In this document: positions 57,901 to 64,000 of the stretch, piece by piece
Layout of the letters: each line of letters starts with the position of its first letter
Position numbering within the stretch: the stretch's first letter is position 1
Source: Glandiceps talaboti
Lineage: Eukaryota; Hemichordata; Enteropneusta; Spengelidae
Reading direction: 5' to 3'
Length of the DNA stretch: 64,000 bases
Assembly: GCF_964340395.1 (NCBI RefSeq)
Contig: NC_135557.1
Span: 26,431,614 to 26,495,613, forward strand
Position numbers and translations under genes: made by a program
Notes under the pieces: generated by a model
Seen by the model: the letters and a program-made list of their open reading frames with translations, nothing else
Databases searched by the model: none
Told to the model about the DNA's origin: nothing

Positions 57901-58255
57901 AAGTTCCCTCTTGATGTATGTGAAACTATAGTAACTATCTAGGTCAAAGGTCAATGTTCAGTCAGGGGTCATAATACCAACCTTTATCAACTGTGATAAG
58001 AAATATCCTTTGAATGACATTGTTAATTTGTAGTTTTTCATCAGCCAATGATTTAATCTCACTCTGTGATTGGTCTTCAACTTGACTCTCTCCTACTTCC
58101 ATGTCTGCTGAGTTTTCTGGGATGTCATTTCCTGGCAGGTTTTTCTCTGTGATGTTTTGTAGTTCTGGTGTAGCTGGTTGCAGTAGTGCAGCAAATGGGT
58201 TATCACTGAGATCTATGTTAGGATTGGGTGCCGGCAATTCTGCTGGATCTGTCAT
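36756..58255 (-). CDS. UBE4A: Ubiquitin conjugation factor E4 A (U-box E4/E3 ubiquitin ligase), complete, 17 coding exons
   Basis: UBE4A (UFD2 family) binds oligo-ubiquitylated substrates and, through its C-terminal U-box, recruits an E2 to lengthen the chain for proteasomal degradation. Seventeen exons join in perfect phase to 3285 nt, 1094 residues plus stop (human UBE4A is about 1066). Landmarks in order: variable acidic N-terminus (1-91), then a Ufd2 core with [66 protein letters not shown] and [10 protein letters not shown], then [18 protein letters not shown], then the U-box at about 978-1050 ([62 protein letters not shown]). '[16 protein letters not shown]' and '[21 protein letters not shown]' identify UBE4A rather than UBE4B. 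Oddities: an acidic tail of about 40 residues beyond the U-box; several exons with tandem copies of their splice sites; a decayed duplicate of exon 14. It stands head to head with PSMC4. Confidence 0.97.
37089..37184. repeat. (GATAT)n microsatellite
   Basis: About nineteen tandem ATGAT units in UBE4A intron 16. Confidence 0.95.
37449..37919 (-). repeat. 70-bp compound array derived from the UBE4A exon 16 donor edge
   Basis: Alternating units of about 40 bp (GAAAGTGTCTAGCTTAGTAA, then ATGTCTTGCAATTGTTGTTT) and 30 bp. The right-most unit is the real exon end. On the minus strand the copies read CATTTACTAAGCTAGACAC where the exon has CATTTACTCAG|GTAGACAC, so the donor GT is CT in the copies. 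Confidence 0.93.
37892..38049 (-). CDS. UBE4A: UBE4A coding exon 16 (U-box, first part)
   Basis: Acceptor ATTTACAG, donor CTCAG|GTAGAC; 158 nt, phase 0 to 2. Encodes [40 protein letters not shown] and [12 protein letters not shown], the E2-binding half of the U-box. Confidence 0.97.
38370..38470. repeat. 35-bp tandem repeat beside the UBE4A exon 15 donor
   Basis: Four copies of TTTGACCTAAAATAGAGTTC, then TGTTTGAAC, ending a few bases from the donor at 38477. The splice site itself is not inside the unit. The rest of intron 15 (38050-38369) is plain A+T-rich DNA. Confidence 0.85.
38478..38726 (-). CDS. UBE4A: UBE4A coding exon 15
   Basis: Acceptor TTTTGTAG, donor AAG|GTATTA; 249 nt, 83 codons. 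Encodes [20 protein letters not shown] to [11 protein letters not shown], the end of the Ufd2 core. Confidence 0.96.
38802..39037. mobile_element. 236-bp foldback MITE, family B copy 2 (diverged)
   Basis: Ends AATCTGATTAAAATATGATG and CATTAGATTTTACTCAGATT correspond to the arms of the element at 5497-5731, and internal blocks (TTTATTTACATTTATTTTCT, GAAATAGAGGTAAAT) align too. The length is almost the same. It lies in UBE4A intron 14. Confidence 0.72.
39108..39165 (-). pseudogene. UBE4A: Decayed duplicate of UBE4A exon 14
   Basis: On the minus strand it reads [14 protein letters not shown] in the exon 14 frame (real exon: [14 protein letters not shown]), but it lacks the eight bases coding the end of the exon, and its only nearby acceptor (CTCCAG) leads into a stop codon in the required phase. 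It lies 1.2 kb downstream of the real exon, in intron 14. Confidence 0.75.
39200..39925. repeat. 65-bp tandem array, 11 copies
   Basis: Units of TATGTGTACTCAAACATTAT, GGCCCACAACATACATATTG and GGTCCTGTCAATCATAAGAA. GGCCCA/GGACCA and TTGGGT/TTGAGT vary between copies. It directly follows the exon 14 remnant. Confidence 0.95.
40020..40260. repeat. Degenerate repeat of about 70 bp, 3 copies
   Basis: Shared core GGTAACAGAGAGTGGCAAAT, then CTGGTAAAA, next to the exon 14 donor side. Confidence 0.7.
40340..40416 (-). CDS. UBE4A: UBE4A coding exon 14
   Basis: Acceptor TGTTGATAG, donor CCTG|GTAAGT; 77 nt, phase 1 to 0. With the left-over G it encodes [20 protein letters not shown], then YFLLHL, matching human '[26 protein letters not shown]'. 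Too short for ATG-based frame searches; it was found by filling the gap between exons 13 and 15. Confidence 0.93.
40681..41845. repeat. 19-bp minisatellite, about 61 copies
   Basis: The unit is GGGTAGAACCATGGACAGT, with GAGT/GGGT, ATGG/ATAG and TAGAA/TACAA variants. A 19-bp period moves the frame each unit, and no unit has a minus-strand stop, so all three minus-strand frames stay open for about 380 codons. It lies in UBE4A intron 13, on the gene's sense strand. Confidence 0.97.
41850..42000. repeat. 57-bp tandem repeat, about 2.5 copies
   Basis: Units of GCCATCAACTGTGCTAGTAT, then ATGAAATATCAAGGAATCCC, in UBE4A intron 13. Confidence 0.9.
42189..42363 (-). CDS. UBE4A: UBE4A coding exon 13
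   Basis: Acceptor AATTACAG, donor AAAG|GTAAGT; 175 nt, phase 0 to 1. Encodes [20 protein letters not shown], then [20 protein letters not shown]. Confidence 0.95.
42659..42796 (-). repeat. 60-bp tandem duplication of the UBE4A exon 12 donor edge
   Basis: CTCACCTGGAAAGTTTCATC, then CAATAGGAAGACAG occurs twice left of the real CTCACCTGGAAAGCTTCATC. Each copy keeps CCAG|GTGAG and about 25 exonic bases. Confidence 0.93.
42784..42897 (-). CDS. UBE4A: UBE4A coding exon 12
   Basis: Acceptor CATTTTATAG, donor CCAG|GTGAGT; 114 nt, 38 codons. Encodes [20 protein letters not shown], then [18 protein letters not shown]. Two extra copies of its last 25 or so bases plus the donor lie immediately downstream. 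Confidence 0.95.
42898..43479. other. UBE4A intron 11
   Basis: Contains two direct copies of about 68 bp (GGTTTACAGTGTACCAATAG, then CATCCAATGAAAACACTGC) at about 43312-43455, close to but not including the exon 11 donor. Otherwise A+T-rich single-copy DNA. Confidence 0.7.
43480..43672 (-). CDS. UBE4A: UBE4A coding exon 11
   Basis: Acceptor TATTTTAG, donor AAG|GTGAAC; 193 nt, phase 2 to 0. Encodes [20 protein letters not shown] and the near-invariant [18 protein letters not shown] block (here [20 protein letters not shown]). Confidence 0.96.
43888..44296 (-). CDS. UBE4A: UBE4A coding exon 10
   Basis: Acceptor ATCTTACAG, donor GCAT|GTAAGT; 409 nt, phase 1 to 2, the largest exon. Encodes [20 protein letters not shown] to [14 protein letters not shown]. 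Confidence 0.95.
44297..44952. other. UBE4A intron 9, nothing recognised
   Basis: Single-copy DNA without repeats or coding signal. Confidence 0.6.
44953..45228 (-). CDS. UBE4A: UBE4A coding exon 9
   Basis: Acceptor TTCCAAG, donor CGAG|GTATAT; 276 nt, phase 1 to 1. Encodes [20 protein letters not shown] to [11 protein letters not shown]. Confidence 0.94.
45229..45549. other. UBE4A intron 8, nothing recognised
   Basis: Single-copy DNA; no repeat or coding signal seen. Confidence 0.6.
45550..45756 (-). CDS. UBE4A: UBE4A coding exon 8
   Basis: Acceptor ATTTTTCAG, donor AAAG|GTAATT; 207 nt, phase 1 to 1. Encodes [20 protein letters not shown] to NTGVHMK. Confidence 0.94.
46135..46375. repeat. 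45-bp minisatellite, left fragment, about 5 copies
   Basis: Units of AAAAACTACTGGTAGACAGC, then ACCGTGATCGTACAACTATAAC. The same unit resumes at 48687, so the two blocks look like one array split by an insertion. Confidence 0.95.
46376..48686. mobile_element. 2.3-kb insertion splitting the 45-bp array
   Basis: Non-repetitive sequence bounded by identical 45-bp minisatellite. Its ends carry a short inverted match: TAGCTCCGCTGT near 46397 and ACAGCGGAGCTA ending near 48685. Inside is a separate foldback element (46867-47417). No transposase or other coding frame was recognised. Probably a composite non-autonomous DNA element; the exact left end and target duplication are unclear. Confidence 0.6.
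46867..47417. mobile_element. 551-bp foldback element nested in the insertion
   Basis: Inverted arms of about 100 bp: left ATGTATTAATCG...AGCCATACGTTACAGTGGTA, right TACCACTGTAACGTATGGCT...CGATTAATACAT. The arms differ at several positions. The interior has no recognised gene. Confidence 0.75.
48687..49392. repeat. 45-bp minisatellite, right fragment, about 16 copies
   Basis: Same unit as 46135-46375. The minus-strand frame with 15-residue periodicity ([15 protein letters not shown]) is a repeat artefact. Confidence 0.96.
49400..49825. repeat. 71-bp tandem array, 6 copies
   Basis: Units of TCTGAATAGTCTGGAAACAA, TCTGGCAGATACAATACAGG and GGTGGTGTTGTCGGAAATTT; it starts where the 45-bp array ends. 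In UBE4A intron 7. Confidence 0.95.
49948..50065 (-). CDS. UBE4A: UBE4A coding exon 7
   Basis: Acceptor TTCTTATAG, donor TCAG|GTAAGG; 118 nt, phase 0 to 1. Encodes [20 protein letters not shown], then [19 protein letters not shown]. The frame's only Met lies inside, so it is easy to miss in ATG-based searches. Confidence 0.94.
50063..50250 (-). repeat. Duplicated UBE4A exon 7 acceptor segment and flanking 65-bp repeat
   Basis: GGCTATAAGAATGTGACAAT, which includes the exon 7 acceptor (minus strand TTCTTATAG|CC), recurs at about 50225. Between them lie two imperfect copies of TATAGAATTGCATAGTGTGT. Confidence 0.75.
50341..50598 (-). repeat. 86-bp array from the 3' edge of UBE4A exon 6, 3 copies
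   Basis: Two extra copies of the last 65-70 exonic bases plus donor (minus strand ...TTTATGGCAG|GTATAGTAC) precede the real exon end; spacing 86 bp. The exonic part encodes [20 protein letters not shown], and the copies are almost identical to the exon. Confidence 0.96.
50531..50716 (-). CDS. UBE4A: UBE4A coding exon 6
   Basis: Acceptor TTATGTAG, donor GGCAG|GTATAG; 186 nt, 62 codons. Encodes [20 protein letters not shown] to NVAEASLWQ, aligning with human '[20 protein letters not shown]'. Both edges have been tandemly duplicated into the neighbouring introns. Confidence 0.94.
50684..51178 (-). repeat. 99-bp array from the 5' edge of UBE4A exon 6, 5 copies
   Basis: Each unit carries the acceptor (minus strand TATTATGTAG or TATTATATAG) followed by about 34 exonic bases (GTGTTACTGAAGAGCATTAC). 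The left-most copy is the real exon start; spacing is 99 bp. Confidence 0.96.
51272..51431. mobile_element. 160-bp foldback element
   Basis: Arms TATGTTATTTGCCAAATACC and GTATTTGGCAAATAACATAC, extending inward through TATCTTGCTGCGAG and CCGGTAATA to a loop of about 23 nt. Non-coding, in UBE4A intron 5. Confidence 0.8.
51432..52480. other. Remainder of UBE4A intron 5
   Basis: Higher-complexity, G+C-richer sequence, possibly part of a larger insertion, followed by short direct repeats (GCTCTGACTTAGTCTG) near 52355-52440. No gene recognised. Confidence 0.5.
52481..52683 (-). CDS. UBE4A: UBE4A coding exon 5
   Basis: Acceptor CCTACCAG, donor AAG|GTATGG; 203 nt, phase 1 to 0. Encodes [20 protein letters not shown] to [10 protein letters not shown], the human 'FTRQKDMAK' position. 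Confidence 0.92.
52996..53140 (-). CDS. UBE4A: UBE4A coding exon 4
   Basis: Acceptor ACCCTACAG, donor GGAG|GTAAGA; 145 nt, phase 0 to 1. Encodes [20 protein letters not shown] to REKYTSGG. Confidence 0.92.
53248..53425. repeat. 43-bp tandem repeat, 4 copies
   Basis: Units of ACTAATACATGTAATACATA, then GCACTTGATATCAAACTCAA, in UBE4A intron 3. Confidence 0.95.
53452..53620 (-). repeat. 42-bp in-frame array from the UBE4A exon 3 donor, 4 copies
   Basis: On the minus strand each unit reads CAACAG|GTAGAGTGTCAA, then TTCTCATTACCC...ATAGAATTA. The first junction is the annotated donor; the later ones are CTACTG|GTAGAG, CAACAG|GTAGAG and CAACAG|GTAGAT. The frame stays open through all four units ([14 protein letters not shown]-type 14-residue repeats) until a stop at 53450-53452. 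Confidence 0.95.
53615..53779 (-). CDS. UBE4A: UBE4A coding exon 3
   Basis: Acceptor CTTTACAG, donor CAACAG|GTAGAG; 165 nt, 55 codons. Encodes [20 protein letters not shown] to [11 protein letters not shown]. The donor was chosen because the resulting length matches the human protein; three further in-phase copies of the donor segment follow at 42-bp steps. Confidence 0.9.
53780..54311. other. UBE4A intron 2
   Basis: Holds an imperfect direct duplication of about 70 bp (TGAACATTTATT, CTATTCTCTA, AAAGTACAGTAATG) at about 53918-54055. Nothing else recognised. Confidence 0.6.
54312..54409 (-). CDS. UBE4A: UBE4A coding exon 2
   Basis: Acceptor TTTTGCAG, donor CAG|GTAAGA; 98 nt, phase 1 to 0. 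Encodes [20 protein letters not shown], then [13 protein letters not shown]. Confidence 0.93.
54490..57165. repeat. 72-bp minisatellite, about 37 copies, with a 214-bp higher-order block
   Basis: The unit is ATCTCTATGCTTATATGTAT, AAGTTTTAATTCAGAATCTA, TTAAGATGTGTCGTCAAAAC, ACAATACATGAT. It is a multiple of three, so a plus-strand frame of 501 codons stays open. Three consecutive blocks of 72+72+70 bp, each marked by TGTACAAG and a two-base deletion (AAGATGTCGTC at about 55985, 56199, 56413), show recent block duplication. In UBE4A intron 1. Confidence 0.97.
57290..57981. repeat. Small tandem repeats in the rest of UBE4A intron 1
   Basis: Two copies of about 60 bp with TATGGTTTA and ATTTACAATGCTTACCG (57298-57385), and three 32-bp copies of AATCTTGTAAACAATATTGT, then TAAACTGTTTGT (57670-57768). 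The rest is single copy. Confidence 0.85.
57982..58255 (-). CDS. UBE4A: UBE4A coding exon 1
   Basis: ATG at 58255 (AAAAATGACA) opens [20 protein letters not shown]; donor AAAG|GTTGGT at 57982/57981; 274 nt, phase 1 out. An acceptor-like CAG five bases before the ATG suggests a spliced untranslated leader. It encodes the acidic, poorly conserved N-terminus ending RIFLITVDK. Confidence 0.93.
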
Positions 58256-58673
58256 TTTTCTGCTTTATTCAGTAATCCTTACATGTGACAGTGCAAAGAC
58301 TCTGGTGATGAAAACATGGAATTAAAACCATTGTCAACATTGGTTTCCTGCAGTGCACATTGGTAATGTTTCACTCCACTTTTTATTGTACTCCCTCAAC
58401 AGTTTGGAAAAAGTGGTTTTGAAATACATGTATATTGTAGTAAATTGAAAATAATAGAACGTAAAGCTACATAATGATACAGTATATTGTATTATTTTCT
58501 TAGGCAAATTTACATGTATTACAAAACCATTATTTTTGGGGTCAAGATATTATTGATCATGTAAGTACATGTGTGCATGCGTACATATGGATGGATGGAT
58601 GTATGGATGTACATGTACATGTACATGTACATTGTATGGATGTACAATGTACATGTATGGATGGATGACTGTG

Positions 58674-58709
58674 TATGTACGTACGTACGTACGTACGTAC
58701 GTATGTATG

Positions 58710-58739
<30 letters not shown>
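58674..58739. repeat. (GTAC)n / (GTAT)n microsatellite
   Basis: GTAC units followed by GTAT units, with TGTACA repeats just upstream (58608-58640), in the UBE4A 5' leader intron. Confidence 0.95.
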
Positions 58740-58740
<1 letters not shown>

Positions 58741-59217
58741 TTTACATGCAGTTACCTACCGTATGTAAACTGTATTATAATACTTTCATGTATATGCAAA
58801 ATGTATAGTTCACATTGTGTGTGCATCTACCTGTCTAATATACAAACATTTACAAACATCATGGAAAAACAGAAAAGGTGCAAGAAGACATTCAATTTTA
58901 AATGTCATCATTTTGATTTTTACACTTTTATAATTTAAATTATCATTGCTGATTAATAAGTGAAATATGACCAACACCAGATATATATCAAATTTATACA
59001 TGTACATGTACATGTAATTGATATATGGTAAATCATCATACCATGTTTATATTTTATCATTTATTTAGGAATTACTACAATTTAAATTATGTCTGTGGAA
59101 TGCCTGCATTTGGCAGCACATTGATTCATATCATTTTATATCCCTCAATGACTTAACAAAATTTTCATTTTAATTTTAAAGAAGATGGCGAAGCTAAGCC
59201 ATGATGGCGTCCTTACC

Positions 59218-59757
59218 TGATAGCAACCTACCGTAATAGATCGAGGTACCAATGTGAACAACTACAACAAGCCGATAATGTACTACTAGTATACAGTAGT
59301 AAGGCGCAAGATTGCTTCATAAAATTTCAAAGTACGCCGATTCGCATGTTGCATTGACTTCACAAAATAATCTCAGTGTTAGTTTGACTTCCTTACCTCA
59401 AAATATCTATTGAAAGTTAAATCGAGGACGTCTGATCCACAAAAATCCAAGGAATATGTTACCGGGAATGAACACGTCAACTTTTGCAAACCAGGAAGTG
59501 TCCTGCAACACCTTAAATGACAGTGTGGATGTATAAAATAGTGCGTGACGAATTTTGAATAAAAGTGGCAAAATATCTCAAATTATTGTACCAGAGGACA
59601 ACCAAAATACTTTCTGATTATATTGTTTCCCCCTTCAATGATCATGAAACCTATTTTTATCGAGAATTCATGTGAGGATTGTTTAGCAGGCGGATGACTA
59701 TCAATTTACTCAAAGGTCAAGTCATAGGTCATAGTTTAATATCCGGGTATTTTCAAA
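59218..59757. promoter_or_regulatory. Probable bidirectional promoter between UBE4A and PSMC4
   Basis: UBE4A's ATG (58255) is preceded by a splice acceptor. Two good minus-strand donors, TATCAG|GTAAGG (exon end 59217) and TTTGAG|GTAAGG (exon end 59397), could end untranslated first exons, placing its start roughly between 59.2 and 59.6 kb. PSMC4's ATG is at 59758, leaving a few hundred bases for both promoters. YY1-like AAGATGGCG (59182-59190) and CAAAATGGAGG across the PSMC4 start are visible; no TATA box stands out. Transcription starts are inferred. Confidence 0.55.
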
Positions 59758-63992
<4,235 letters not shown>

Positions 63993-64000
63993 GTGAGTGA

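Noticed and set aside
36756-58255. Identification of the U-box gene as UBE4B
   Set aside because: The U-box reads [12 protein letters not shown] and [12 protein letters not shown], as in UBE4A; UBE4B has a different DPLMDTLM and DRSIILRHLL pattern, and the exon 15 block [13 protein letters not shown] also follows UBE4A.

Overview
This is animal nuclear DNA. Its genes are split by GT-AG introns and encode metazoan proteins, and its noncoding part is crowded with micro- and minisatellites and small foldback (MITE-like) elements. Nothing prokaryotic, no CRISPR array and no virus was seen. Gene content and repeat style suggest a marine invertebrate (an invertebrate deuterostome or a lophotrochozoan), but the species cannot be named from this window.

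Layout, left to right. (1) About 619-13181, minus strand: the 5' (N-terminal) half of a TRPC-family cation channel, five joined ankyrin/linker exons plus two phase-compatible alternative first exons; the membrane part lies beyond the left edge. Its introns hold a 29-bp minisatellite (2531-5233) and a 41-bp array grown from the edge of exon 2. (2) 13182-29033: no confident gene; it holds a 3.6-kb 27-bp minisatellite (15949-19530), a 487-bp MULE-like MITE and several microsatellites. (3) 29034-30329, plus strand: one uninterrupted 431-codon frame for an unrecognised basic, Ser/Thr-rich protein. (4) 30330-36755: repeat-rich spacer with a 15-copy 91-bp array. (5) 36756-58255, minus strand: a complete UBE4A gene (ubiquitin E4 / U-box ligase), rebuilt as 17 coding exons in consistent phase giving 1094 residues. 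(6) 59758-63992, plus strand: the first five coding exons (224 residues, through Walker A) of PSMC4, the 26S proteasome ATPase Rpt3, running off the right edge.

UBE4A and PSMC4 stand head to head about 1.5 kb apart, probably under a shared promoter. UBE4A extends ubiquitin chains and Rpt3 belongs to the motor that unfolds chain-bearing substrates, so the pair joins two successive steps of one pathway.

The most unusual feature is recurrent: many intronic tandem repeats are built from the edge of the neighbouring exon, including its splice site. Clear cases are TRPC exon 2 (about 15 donor copies), UBE4A exons 3, 6 (both edges), 7, 12 and 16, and PSMC4 exon 3 (four acceptors spaced 42 bp apart). 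UBE4A exon 14 also has a decayed second copy. At UBE4A exon 3 the unit is 42 bp and open in frame, so choice of donor could insert 14-residue repeats. Exon joins were worked out by hand from splice consensus, phase and known family sequence; no alignment or transcript data were used.
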